From the NCBI GenBank assembly GCA_963797485.1, contig CAWCPF010000003.1, positions 186,001-250,000 of the forward strand: a DNA stretch of 64,000 nt. Reading direction: 5' to 3'. Under the pieces are notes generated by a model, which was not told the origin of the DNA, searched no databases, and saw nothing but the letters and a program-made list of their open reading frames with translations. Origin of the DNA: CAWAND01 sp963797485. GTDB lineage: Bacteria; Chloroflexota; Anaerolineae; Anaerolineales; E44-bin32. Of the stretch, positions 49,212 to 57,742 are shown in pieces (within the stretch, counting starts at the first letter, position 1; each line of letters starts with the position of its first letter). A program made the position numbers and the translations under genes.

Positions 49212-50219
49212 TCAGGGCAGGCTGGCTTCGTTCGCCTTGAACCAGGCCACGGCCTGCTGGATGCCGTCGGCCACGCTGTGGCCGGGTTCAAAACCCAGCT
49301 CGTTTGTGGCGCGCGACGTATCGTAGTAGAAATGAACACCCGCCAGAGGGAAAAGGCTCAACCAGTTCGGCAGGGGCACCCATCGGCTGAGCGCGATGGC
49401 CGCGCCTCCCAGCGCGCGCAAGGGGAAAGGCGGCATATCGAGGCGCGGGCCGGGACGTCCCAGGATGCGGGCGGTCATGGCCAACAGGGCGTGATGAGTC
49501 ATGTTCTCGGCCCCAAGGATGTAACGGCGGCCTGGCTTCCCGCGCTCGAGCGCGGCGACGTGGCCCGCAACAACGTCGTCAATGTGAATGGCGTTCAGGC
49601 CGCCTGAAGCCCCCAGTGGGGGGAGCCGACCGGAAAGCAGACGGCCGACAATGCTGGCCCGGTAGCGGTACACGTCGCCGGGGCCGAAGATCACCGAGGG
49701 GTTGACGATCACGGCCGGGAGCCCGGCCTTCACGGCCTGCAGGACCTCGGCTTCAGCGCGGTCCTTGGCGAAGCCATAGGGCCAGATGCGGGCGGACGTA
49801 TTCCAGGCGTGGGTCTCATCGAGCAACGGCGCGTCCGCGCCATCCGGGCCCGGGTCTCTATCCGGCACCCCAAGGGCCGCCACTGAAGACGTGTGCACAA
49901 AACGGCCGACACCGGCCTTCAAAGCCGCCGACAGGACGTGGCGCGTTCCGGCGACATGGCTGGCGATCATGTGCTCGGGTTTCTTCCAGCGGGTGACTTC
50001 GCCGGCGCAATGGAAGATGACCTCTTGCGCATGCGCCGCCGCCTCGAGCGAGGGCGGGTCCATCAGGTCGCCCAGCACAACCTCAACTGCCAGGCCGTCG
50101 AGGGCCAGGCGGCTGCTGGTGGGCCGGACCATGGCGCGAACCGCGTGCCCATGGAGACTGAGGGCCCGGCAGATGCGTGACCCGAGGAAGCCGGAGGCGC
50201 CGGTGACGAGAACCCTCAT
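49212..50219 (-). CDS. NAD(P)-dependent epimerase/dehydratase (extended SDR)
   Basis: The 335-residue extended short-chain dehydrogenase has the nucleotide-binding start VTGASGFLGSRICRAL, VVLGDLMDP, FHCAGEVTRW, HTSSVAALG and the catalytic YGFAKDRAEAEV (Tyr with Lys four residues later). NPSVIFGPGD then AIHIDDVVAGHVAAL follow, as in dihydroflavonol-reductase-like and sterol-dehydrogenase-like enzymes. Substrate unknown. It lies 15 bases downstream of the thiolase gene on the same strand, suggesting a joint role in acyl-CoA or polyketide-like metabolism. Confidence 0.9.
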   Translation of the reverse strand: MRVLVTGASGFLGSRICRALSLHGHAVRAMVRPTSSRLALDGLAVEVVLGDLMDPPSLEAAAHAQEVIFHCAGEVTRWKKPEHMIASHVAGTRHVLSAALKAGVGRFVHTSSVAALGVPDRDPGPDGADAPLLDETHAWNTSARIWPYGFAKDRAEAEVLQAVKAGLPAVIVNPSVIFGPGDVYRYRASIVGRLLSGRLPPLGASGGLNAIHIDDVVAGHVAALERGKPGRRYILGAENMTHHALLAMTARILGRPGPRLDMPPFPLRALGGAAIALSRWVPLPNWLSLFPLAGVHFYYDTSRATNELGFEPGHSVADGIQQAVAWFKANEASLP

Positions 50220-50234
50220 GAACAGTTCACCGGG

Positions 50235-51457
50235 TCAGTCGAGCCACTCGATGATGGTGGCTTCGCCCTGCCCCACGCCGACGCACAGGGTGGCCAGGCC
50301 GTAGAACGGGCGAGGCTGGTTGGGGGCACGCCGCCGCATTTCGTGGACCAGCGTGGTGAGAATCCGGGCCCCCGAGCATCCCAGGGGGTGGCCCAAGGCG
50401 ATGGCGCCGCCGTTGACGTTGGTGATCTCGTGGCGCATGCCTAATTCACGCATGACCGCCAGCGATTGCACGGCGAAGGCTTCGTTCAACTCAATGAGCC
50501 CAATGTCATCCAGAAGTCAAGCCGGCGCGCGCCAGGGCCTTACGGGTGGCCGGGATGGGGCCCAGGCCCATCGTGCGCGGGGCGACGCCGGCGGCGGCCG
50601 AAGCCACCACCCGCGCCATCGGACGCACGCCGATGTCGTCGGCCCGTTCGGCGCTGAGGAGCACCAGGGCGGCCGCCCCGTCGTTGATCCCGGAGGAGTT
50701 GCCGGCCGTCACCGTGCCGCCGGAGCGGAAAGCAGGCCGAAGCTTGGCCAGCGCTTCCAGGGATGTATCGCGGCGCGGCCGTTCGTCGGTGTCGACCACA
50801 ACCGCATCGCCCTTGCGTTGGGGAACGTGCACCGGGACGATCTCCTCGGCGAAGCGTCCCAGAGTCTATGGCGGCAACGGCGCGGCGGTGGCTTTCGAAG
50901 GCAAACGCGTCCTGGTCCTGGCGGCTGATGTCGCGTGTGAGCTCGTACACGTTTTCAGCAGTCTCGCCCATGGATTCGTTGCCGACCAACTCCTTGAGGC
51001 GCGGATTAGGGAAGCGCCACCCGAGCGTCGTGTCCCAGGCGGTCAAGTCGCCCCACGGGTAGGCCGGCTCCGGTTTGGGGAGGGCGTAGGGTGCCCGGGA
51101 CATGCTTTCGACGCCCCCGGCGACATAGGCTTGGCCCTCACCGGCCTTGATGGCTCGGTGGGCGGCGTTGACCGCCTGCAAGCCGGAGGCACACAGGCGG
51201 TTGAAAGTCACCGCCGCCACCTCGACCGGGAGGCCGGCCAGCAGGGCGGCCATGCGGGCCACGTTGCGGTTGTCCTCGCCGGCCTGATTGGCGCACCCGA
51301 GGTAAACTTCTTCCAGGATTGAGGCGTCCACGCCGGCCAAGCGCACAGCCTCAGCTATCACCCGAGCGGCTAGATCATCCGGGCGAACAGCCGCCAGGGC
51401 CCCGCCATGGGCACCGATGGGGGTGCGGACGGCCGAGACGATCACGGCTTCGGGCAT
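50235..51457 (-). CDS. Acetyl-CoA acetyltransferase-type thiolase, two frameshifts
   Basis: Three frames rejoin into a thiolase of about 407 residues. The first (from ATG 51457) has VSAVRTPIGAHGGAL, the nucleophile region FNRLCASGLQAVNAA (Cys near residue 88), and GGVESMSRAPYAL. After an extra base at about 50857, RFAEEIVPVHVPQRKGDA follows and then GNSSGINDGAAALVL. After an extra T at 50514-50515 the family end continues as LDDIGLIELNEAFAVQ, GAIALGHPLGCSGARI (catalytic His) and TLCVGVGQG (second Cys). All catalytic residues are present, so the gene is probably functional and the shifts errors. Confidence 0.9.
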
Positions 51458-51591
51458 GTCTTGCCTCCCAGAGGACGAATGCGCGTCGGGGATTTTACCA
51501 TCCGACTTTGTTCGCCCTTTTCAGCCCGCGTGCGGATGGGGGTCGGTCGTGGCCGAGAGCGCCGGGTCAACTTGAAATGACGGAGCGGAGT

Positions 51592-52610
51592 ATGTCCCTG
51601 ATCGCCAACTGGAAAGAGATCATCGATACCGCCAACTTGTCCCCAGACAAGCATATGGACCCCGTCAGCCGATGGCTGATTATCACCCGGTCGGCGGTGT
51701 TCAGCATGACTATGACGTCGGGGCTGATAGGCGGACTGCTGGCGGCACAGCTTTCGCCGACGGTGTCTTGGGGTCGGTTCGCCCTGGCCTTCGTGGGGCT
51801 GGTCCTGGCCCACACGGCCAACAACATGATCAACGACTACTTCGATCTCAAAGGCGGCGTAGACACCGACGAGTACACACCGCGCTGTATGCGCCGCATC
51901 CGGTGCTGGCGGGTTTGATCTCCAAGCGCGGGCTAGTGGCGGCGATCCTGGCCGTGAATGTGATCGACGCCGCCATCCTGGCTTGGCTGGCCGTGCAGAC
52001 CGGCTGGCCGGTGGTGGCCTTTGCGCTGGCAGGCCTGTTCATCAGCGTGTTTTATGTCGCCCCGCCCATCAAGCTGAAGCACCGCGGCCTGGGCGAGCCC
52101 GCGGTGTTTATCGTGTGGGGGCCGCTGATGATAGGCGGGACGTATTTCGCCGTATCGGGGAGCCTGCCGCCGGCAAGCGTGTGGCTGGCGTGTGTCCCGT
52201 ACGCTCTGGTAGTGACGACGGTGCTGATGGGCAAGCATATCGACAAGATCGAAGTCGACAAGCAGAAAGGCATCCGTACCCTTCCTGTTTTATTGGGGGA
52301 CTCCACTTCACGGGCCTTGAATGTCGGCTTGATGGCGGCCTATTACGCGGCCGTGGTGGCGCTGGTGCTGGTGGGGGAGGTTGGAGCCTGGGTGCTGCTG
52401 GTGTTCCTGGCGGTGCCCCGGCTGCTCTCGGTGGTGAAGACCTATCGGGCGCCCAAGCCTTCCCAACCGCCCGACAATTACCCGGTTTGGCCGCTGTGGT
52501 ATGTCTCGGCCGCCTTTTATCACAACAAGCTGGCCGGTGGTTTGTTTGTGCTGGGGCTGGCGCTCAATTGGCTCGTTCCGGCGGCCATGCACGCCTTGGG
52601 GCTGGGATGA
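51592..52610 (+). CDS. UbiA-family prenyltransferase, one frameshift
   Basis: A membrane aromatic prenyltransferase of about 340 residues, similar to MenA-type enzymes that attach a polyprenyl chain in quinone synthesis. The first Asp-rich motif is NNMINDYFDLKGGVDTDEY near residue 85. At about 51881 a base seems missing: the frame changes to ALYAPHPVLAGLISKRGL and continues through the second motif (KHIDKIEVDKQKGIRTLPV) and several helices to the stop at 52610. ATG 51592 is preceded by GGAG; ATG 51577 is possible. Quinone type cannot be told from sequence. Confidence 0.85.
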
Positions 52611-52649
52611 CTGTTGCGAGGAGTCTTGACGTACGGGGAGGATGTGGCC

Positions 52650-52750
52650 TTGGATAAAGAACCATGGGTGGCCGAGTTCGCGGGCACGTTTGGGCCGGTG
52701 CTCGTCGGGGCGGGTGCAGTGGCGATGGGAAGCGGCGGCGGGGTCGAGGC
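52650..52750 (+). pseudogene. Truncated 5' fragment of an aquaporin gene
   Basis: DNA around 52650-52750 is close to the first 100 bases of the intact aquaporin gene at 54285: the peptide KEPWVAEFAGTFGPVLVGAG matches TKPWVAEFAGTFGLVFVGAG, and GAVAMGSGGG matches GAVAVGSGGL. After that the similarity ends and the frame degenerates. The fragment and the intact gene bracket the arsenite-exporter gene. The remainder of 52611-52909 shows no other gene. Confidence 0.7.
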
Positions 52751-52909
52751 CGCGTCTACCCGTCGAATTCATCTTGAATGCGAGCGCGGTCATCTTGGAG
52801 GTGGCACTTTGAGACAAGGCCAATCCTGCTGCGCGCCGGTGACCACTGCCGGAGGCCTTATACTGGCGCCTGCTATCGGACGACCACGAGAGTTCCTTGA
52901 GGGACGGCC

Positions 52910-54016
52910 ATGAGCGCTGACGCCAAGACCCTACCCGGGTCTCCGCGTGCAAGAGGCAGTGGCAGGACCCTGTCACTCATCGACCGCTATCTCACGCTCT
53001 GGATTTTCGGGGCCATGGCGGTCGGGGTATTCCTGGGCTATTCTCTCCCCGCCCAGGTCCAAACCCTCAATCGCCTTGTTTCGACGGGCACGACAAACAT
53101 ACCCATTGCTGTCGGCCTGATTCTGATGATGTACCCACCTCTGGCCAAGGTCCATTACGACGATTTGCCCCGCGTGTTTCGCGACTGGCGAATTCTCGGT
53201 CTTTCGCTGATTCAGAACTGGCTGGTCGGCCCCGTGGTCATGTTTGTGCTGGCGGTGGTTTTTCTTCGTGGCTACCCCGAATACATGGTGGGCTTGATCC
53301 TCATCGGACTTGCTCGCTGTATCGCCATGGTGATTGTCTGGAACGACTTGGCTGACGGAGACACCGAATACGCTGCCGGCCTTGTCGCATTCAACAGTGT
53401 CTTTCAGGTCCTCTTCTATAGCCTGTATGCTTACATCTTCATCACCCTCCTGCCTTCCATGCTCCATCTCGGAGGTTCAGAGTACGTCGTCAATATCACC
53501 ATTGGGGAGATCGCCAAGAGCGTCTTCATCTACCTGGGCATTCCGTTTCTGGCCGGGTTTGCCACCAACCGCGCGCTAATTCGCACCAAGGGGAAGGACT
53601 GGTACTACGGTCAGTTCGTCCGCAAGCTGAGTCCCTAGACTCTCGCGGCGTTGCTCTTTACCATTGTGGTGATGTTCAGCCTCAAAGGCGAGCTCATCGT
53701 CACGATCCCCGGCGACGTGCTGAGAATCGCTGTTCCGCTGGTCATCTACTTCATCGTCATGTTTTTGGTCAGCTTCTATATGGGCCGGCGAGTGGGCGCT
53801 GACTATGGCAAGACCGTCACTTTGTCTTTCACTGCCGCCAGCAACAATTTCGAACTTGCCATTGCGGTGGCCGTTGCGGTTTTTGGCATCGGCTCCGGAG
53901 TGGCCTTCGCTGCGGTCATAGGTCCCCTAATCGAGGTCCCGGTCATGATTGGCTTAGTGAGTGTGGCCTTTGGCCTGCAGAAGAGGTACTTCCGACCGAT
54001 ATCGACAATCTCCTAG
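52910..54016 (+). pseudogene. ACR3-family arsenite exporter interrupted by an in-frame TAG
   Basis: The protein is a ten-helix transporter of the ACR3/bile-acid symporter family: IDRYLTLWIFGAMAVGVFLG, VGLILMMYPPLAKVHYDDLP, NWLVGPVVMFVLAVVFLRGY, GLARCIAMVIVWNDLADGD (the conserved ACR3 Cys-containing stretch) and, in the last third, SFTAASNNFELAIAVAVAVF. In frame at 53636-53638 a TAG replaces the Leu expected in KLSPLTLAALLFT; the frame continues open for 126 more codons without a shift. One base change (TTG to TAG) explains it. Whether this is a real nonsense mutation or an error is open. Full-length about 368 residues. Confidence 0.85.
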
Positions 54017-54284
54017 CTGGACCGTGCAACAGACGCCGATGATTTGTTCAACGTCTCCCCGGCCCTGCGGCGTAATCCCCGGGGAAACCCGATGTGAGTT
54101 GCAGTGTTCTTGGGCCGAGCATTTGGCCTGACCTGTAAGCGTTAGCCACGCTAGGCGGACGTCATGTGAGCCGCCGCTCTGATCGTGGCCGGTGTGATCC
54201 CCCATCGGATCCACTCACTGGCGTGCACACTTTCGTGCTTGGATGGTGGTCAGCGAGATCATTTGACCGAATGAGGAGGCTGTT

Positions 54285-54917
54285 GTGGACACAAAACCAT
54301 GGGTTGCCGAGTTTGCGGGCACGTTCGGGCTGGTGTTCGTCGGGGCAGGTGCAGTGGCGGTGGGAAGCGGCGGGCTGGTCGGTGCAGCGTTGGCCCACGG
54401 CCTGATTCTGGCAGCGATCGTGGCGGCCCTGGGGGCAACCTCGGGAGCCCATGTCAATCCGGCTGTCACGCTCGCGGTCTGGATTCGCCGAGGTATCGAA
54501 ACTCGAGTGGCCGCGGCCTATTGGGTGGTTCAGCTCTTAGGAGCAATTGCGGCGGGATTCGCCCTTCGCTGGGTTCTGGGCGGCACCGACAGCGGGTTGG
54601 GAGCAACGACTTTGGGCTCGGTGTCGCCCATACAGGGTGCGTTGGTCGAAGCGATCCTGACCTGCCTTTTGGCCACCGTCGTCTTGCGCACGGCCTTACG
54701 CAAGAGTCTTGGCAAGTCTGGCCCGCTGGCGATCGGGTTCACTCTGGGGGCCGCCATCTTGATGGCCGGCCCTTTGACTGGTGGGTCTTTAAATCCAGCT
54801 CGGACCCTCGGTCCGGCCATCGCTAGCGGCCAATTCGCCGATCTGTGGGTCTACCTGGTCGGGCCGGCCGCCGGCGCGGGTCTGGCGGCGCTGCTCGATT
54901 GGGCGCTTGAGCGCTGA
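54285..54917 (+). CDS. Aquaporin (MIP family)
   Basis: The 210-residue channel has six helices and two NPA boxes (GAHVNPAVTLAV and GGSLNPARTLGP, the second with the conserved Arg of the selectivity filter). It could pass water, glycerol or arsenite; with an ACR3 gene next to it, an AqpS-like arsenite exit route is conceivable. GTG 54285 follows GAGGAGG by about five bases. The 268 bases between it and the ACR3 stop contain no recognised gene. Confidence 0.93.
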   Translation: MDTKPWVAEFAGTFGLVFVGAGAVAVGSGGLVGAALAHGLILAAIVAALGATSGAHVNPAVTLAVWIRRGIETRVAAAYWVVQLLGAIAAGFALRWVLGGTDSGLGATTLGSVSPIQGALVEAILTCLLATVVLRTALRKSLGKSGPLAIGFTLGAAILMAGPLTGGSLNPARTLGPAIASGQFADLWVYLVGPAAGAGLAALLDWALER

Positions 54918-54923
54918 GCTGGT

Positions 54924-56036
54924 TTAAGCGCGGGGAGGGGCGGCGGCCTCGTGGTGCCACGGCTGCCGGGGGGTGCGCAAGTCGCGCAAGGAGCGGTCTG
55001 AGACCCAGGGCGCATACGGCGCCATCGTCAGACCGGCCAGGGCCAAGAGCGGGGTGTCGTAGTTGACGCGCCAACCATGGTAGTCCTGCCAGGCCTGGTC
55101 GAGATCGGCCTTAACCGGCACCCCCTGTTCGGACAGCTCACGACAGGCGGCGTCAAACTCGGCGCGTGAAATGCTGATCGGGTCGGTCGGTTTGGGGTCG
55201 GCGTCGTAGCGGATCTCAAAGAAGTCGGCAATCCGGCGCAGGGCCAGGTAGCCCGAACGGAGGCACAGATCTGCCTGGACGTCGCGGGGGATTTCCAGCG
55301 TCGAGGCGGCCAGGGCGGCTGCATCCAGTACGACGCCGGCGGCCGTGACCCACGAGCGATCGCCTTGCGGTGATCGAAAGAAGACCAGTGCCGAAAGCGA
55401 GGTGTGGGTCTCCTCGATTTCAGTGAACCAGTATTCCCAGTTGGCCCACAGATCGGTCAAGCGGTTGAGGCGCCCCAGGCGGTTGGCCCGGGCGATCAAC
55501 GTAGTCGCCGCCGGCGGAGAGCCGGCCCGGATTTCGAGCATCGCCACGGCGGTCTCGCGCCGCGAGAAGGCCGTATAGATGGCCGGCAGATAGGCGATCA
55601 AGAGCGCGATCAGGCCCAGGCCGATGGTGGCCTCGGTGAAGGTCAGTATCGTGGCCCCAAGGCCGGTGGGGCTGGTCGAGCCCAGGGTGAGCAGCGACGA
55701 ACCGCTCAGGCGAAAGGCCTCCCCCCAACTCAGCGGGCCCAAGGCCCAGTACATCGCCATGTAGCCCAACAGCACCAAGGTCACCCACACGACCGGCTGC
55801 GCCAGCAAGCCGAGCGGACCATACAGCGCCATCACCCGGTCGCGGTCCTCATAGGATTGGCTGCGGTCGGCGCGCCAGCGGAAAGGAATATACAGGCCGC
55901 GCACGATCCAGCGCGTCAGGCGGACATTGGCGGCGCGCGGCAGGACGAAGGTCATCACGGCGGCGCTTAAGGTCATCAGCACCAGATAGGCGCCTACGAG
56001 GAAAGCTGCCAGCCGTTCGATTGTGAAAATCGTCAC
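54924..56036 (-). CDS. Membrane protein with potassium-channel-like pore segment
   Basis: The 370-residue protein has a hydrophobic helix at 8-33, two more near 75-105, and a channel-like pore stretch EAFRLSGSSLLTLGSTSPTG followed by a hydrophobic helix (FTEATIGLGLIALLIAYLP), the layout of Ion_trans_2 channels. The filter reads TLGST rather than TVGYG, so K+ selectivity is doubtful. A C-terminal domain of about 200 residues is alpha-helical and polar. Start GTG 56036 follows GGGGATG. The CRP-type palindrome 56021-56038 overlaps the start codon. The open frame upstream to 56174 has no promoter support. Confidence 0.65.
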   Translation of the reverse strand: MTIFTIERLAAFLVGAYLVLMTLSAAVMTFVLPRAANVRLTRWIVRGLYIPFRWRADRSQSYEDRDRVMALYGPLGLLAQPVVWVTLVLLGYMAMYWALGPLSWGEAFRLSGSSLLTLGSTSPTGLGATILTFTEATIGLGLIALLIAYLPAIYTAFSRRETAVAMLEIRAGSPPAATTLIARANRLGRLNRLTDLWANWEYWFTEIEETHTSLSALVFFRSPQGDRSWVTAAGVVLDAAALAASTLEIPRDVQADLCLRSGYLALRRIADFFEIRYDADPKPTDPISISRAEFDAACRELSEQGVPVKADLDQAWQDYHGWRVNYDTPLLALAGLTMAPYAPWVSDRSLRDLRTPRQPWHHEAAAPPRA

Positions 56037-56038
56037 AA
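56021..56038. promoter_or_regulatory. CRP/FNR-type palindrome overlapping a start codon
   Basis: TTGTGAAAATCGTCACAA keeps TGTGA-N6-TCACA and covers the GTG start of the channel-like gene. A protein bound here would repress; alternatively the sequence may be a coding coincidence. A candidate minus-strand promoter lies further upstream: TTGCCG, 17 bases, TACCAT, the latter on the strand opposite ATGGTA at 56093-56098. Confidence 0.4.
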
Positions 56039-56120
56039 GAACATCCCCGATTGAACTCCGGCGAGCGCCATGGGAGCAGGCCCCTATGGTACTTGGCGGG
56101 GAAGGGCGCGGCAAGGGTTC

Positions 56121-56150
56121 TTGTGCACGGGGGTTGAGCGGCCGTATAAT
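56121..56150 (+). promoter_or_regulatory. serS promoter
   Basis: TTGTGC (56121-56126), 18 bases, TATAAT (56145-56150). Predicted start near 56157, leaving a leader of about 290 bases that contains the T-box. Confidence 0.6.
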
Positions 56151-56156
56151 GCCGGG

Positions 56157-56430
56157 GACCAACACAAGCACCATGGCGAGCGCGGAGACACACCATCAAC
56201 TGCAGCCTCTCCCAGAGAGCCGGTCCAGGGTGAGAGCCGGCGAGGCAGGTTGGTGGATCCCCTCCGCCGGTCCCGCAAACCGCGCGACCGCGCCGAGCCC
56301 GGAGGGACGGCCAGCGTGCCGCCGTAAGGGCCAGGGTCCGCCCGATACAGCGGTCTGAGGCCGGCAAGCCGGCGAATGCAGGTGGCACCACGAGCGCCCC
56401 CTCGTCCTGCGGAGGAGAGGGCGCTTTTGA
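56157..56430 (+). ncRNA. Serine T-box riboswitch
   Basis: The leader ends with the T-box core TGCAGGTGGCACCACGAGCG (56377-56396), in which UGGC can pair with the GCCA 3' end of uncharged tRNA-Ser (discriminator G73). A terminator follows: GCGCCCCCTC (56394-56403) against GAGAGGGCGC (56415-56424), then TTTT. Upstream, AGAGAGCCGG and GTGAGAGCCGG (56214-56240) look like the stem I AG-bulge and loop region. A UCC triplet at 56258-56260 is a plausible specifier codon but is not proven. When tRNA-Ser is uncharged, the antiterminator forms and serS is read. Confidence 0.85.
56394..56428 (+). terminator. T-box regulated terminator of serS
   Basis: The stem GCGCCCCCTC/GAGAGGGCGC with one mismatch, followed by TTTT at 56425-56428, overlaps the last bases of the T-box core, as needed for mutually exclusive antiterminator and terminator folds. 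Confidence 0.75.
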
Positions 56431-56449
56431 TTGGCCGAGGAGGTGGACC

Positions 56450-57742
56450 ATGCTGGACCTGCGCCTGATACGTGAGCAGCCCGAGGTGGTGAAAGCGGCC
56501 ATGGCCAGGCTGCATGTCGACGCGCCGATCGAAGACATCCTGAGCCTGGACGAATCCCGCCGCCTGCTCCTGACCGAGCTGGAGGGTCTCCGACACGAGC
56601 GCAAGGTGACCTCCGAGCAGATCGGCCGCATGCAGGACAAGGCTGAGCGCCAGGCGCAGATCGAGGCCATGCGCGGGGTGAACGAACACATCGGAGAACT
56701 CGAAGCCCGGCTGCGCGAGATCGACCAGTCACTCGAGCAGCTCATGTACCAGGTGCCGAACCTGCCGCACGCCAGTGTGCCGGATGGCGAGGACGAGAGC
56801 CAGAACGCCGTCATCCGGCAGGAGGGCGAGCCGGCCACAGTCGACCAGCTTGGTTTTGAGCCCCGCCCGCATTGGGAGCTCGGCCCATCCCTTGGAATTC
56901 TCGATTTCGAGCGCGGAGTCAAGCTGGCCGGGAGCCGGTTTTACGTGCTGTATGGCGCCGGGGCGCGCCTCGAGCGGGCGCTGATCAGCTGGATGCTGGA
57001 CACCCACACGCGGCAGCATGGCTACCTGGAGGTCTATCCGCCCTTCGTGGTCAAGGAGGCGGCCATGTGGGGCGCCGGGCAGCTTCCCAAATTCCGCGAC
57101 AACATCTATCACGATGCCGAGGAGGACCTGTGGTGGGTGGGGACAGCCGAGATCCCTCTGACCAACCTGCACCGAGACGAAATCCTGGGCCTCGACGACC
57201 TGCCGCGCCACTATGTGGCCTACACCCCCTGCTTCCGGCGCGAGAAGTTCTCGGCCGGGCGAGATGTGCGCGGGATCAAGCGCGGCCACCAGTTCGACAA
57301 GGTCGAGATGTACAAATTCACCACGCCGGAGACGTCGTATGACGAGCTGGAGACTTTGCTGGACAACGCCGAAGACATCTGCCGGGCGCTGGAGATCCCC
57401 CATCGGGTCGTGGAAATGGTCACCGGCGACCTGGGGTTCGTGGCCGCCAAGAAATTCGACGTCGAGCTGTGGGCTCCCGGCTCAGCCGAATGGCTGGAGG
57501 TCAGCTCGTGCAGCAACTGCGAGGCCTTTCAGGCCCGGCGGGCGAACGTCCGCTACCGGCCGGCCCCCGACGCCAAGCCGGAATTCGTGCACACCTTGAA
57601 CGGCTCGGGCCTGGCACTGCCGCGGACGATGATCGCCGTCCTGGAGAACTTCCAGCAGGCGGACGGCAGCGTGCGGGTGCCGGATGTCCTGCAGCCCTGG
57701 ATGGGGGGGATCAAGCTCATCGAACCCCAGGCGCTGCCTTGA
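56450..57742 (+). CDS. serS: Seryl-tRNA synthetase
   Basis: The 430-residue class II synthetase is complete. Its N-terminal tRNA-binding coiled arm runs from about 30-110. The catalytic domain has FYVLYGAGARLERALISWML, motif 2 with CFRREKFSAGRDVRGIKRGHQF and motif 3 with GSGLALPRTMIAVLENFQ. It charges tRNA-Ser (and tRNA-Sec where present). ATG 56450 is preceded by GAGGAGGTGG. Controlled by the T-box leader. Its stop overlaps the downstream start by TTGA, so the DUF456 gene is cotranscribed. Confidence 0.97.
   Translation: MLDLRLIREQPEVVKAAMARLHVDAPIEDILSLDESRRLLLTELEGLRHERKVTSEQIGRMQDKAERQAQIEAMRGVNEHIGELEARLREIDQSLEQLMYQVPNLPHASVPDGEDESQNAVIRQEGEPATVDQLGFEPRPHWELGPSLGILDFERGVKLAGSRFYVLYGAGARLERALISWMLDTHTRQHGYLEVYPPFVVKEAAMWGAGQLPKFRDNIYHDAEEDLWWVGTAEIPLTNLHRDEILGLDDLPRHYVAYTPCFRREKFSAGRDVRGIKRGHQFDKVEMYKFTTPETSYDELETLLDNAEDICRALEIPHRVVEMVTGDLGFVAAKKFDVELWAPGSAEWLEVSSCSNCEAFQARRANVRYRPAPDAKPEFVHTLNGSGLALPRTMIAVLENFQQADGSVRVPDVLQPWMGGIKLIEPQALP

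Noticed and set aside
52611..52909. Functional small gene upstream of ACR3
   Set aside because: Only the first 100 bases resemble an aquaporin; the frame afterwards degenerates.
53636..53638. TAG recoding as a sense codon
   Set aside because: Many intact genes in the window end in TAG (phoR, glgC, the DppF-like gene, sbcD and the P-type ATPase), so TAG is an ordinary stop here.
54924..56174. Start of the channel-like gene at 56174
   Set aside because: The added residues are proline- and arginine-rich with no family character, they run through the serS promoter region, and GTG 56036 has a ribosome-binding site.
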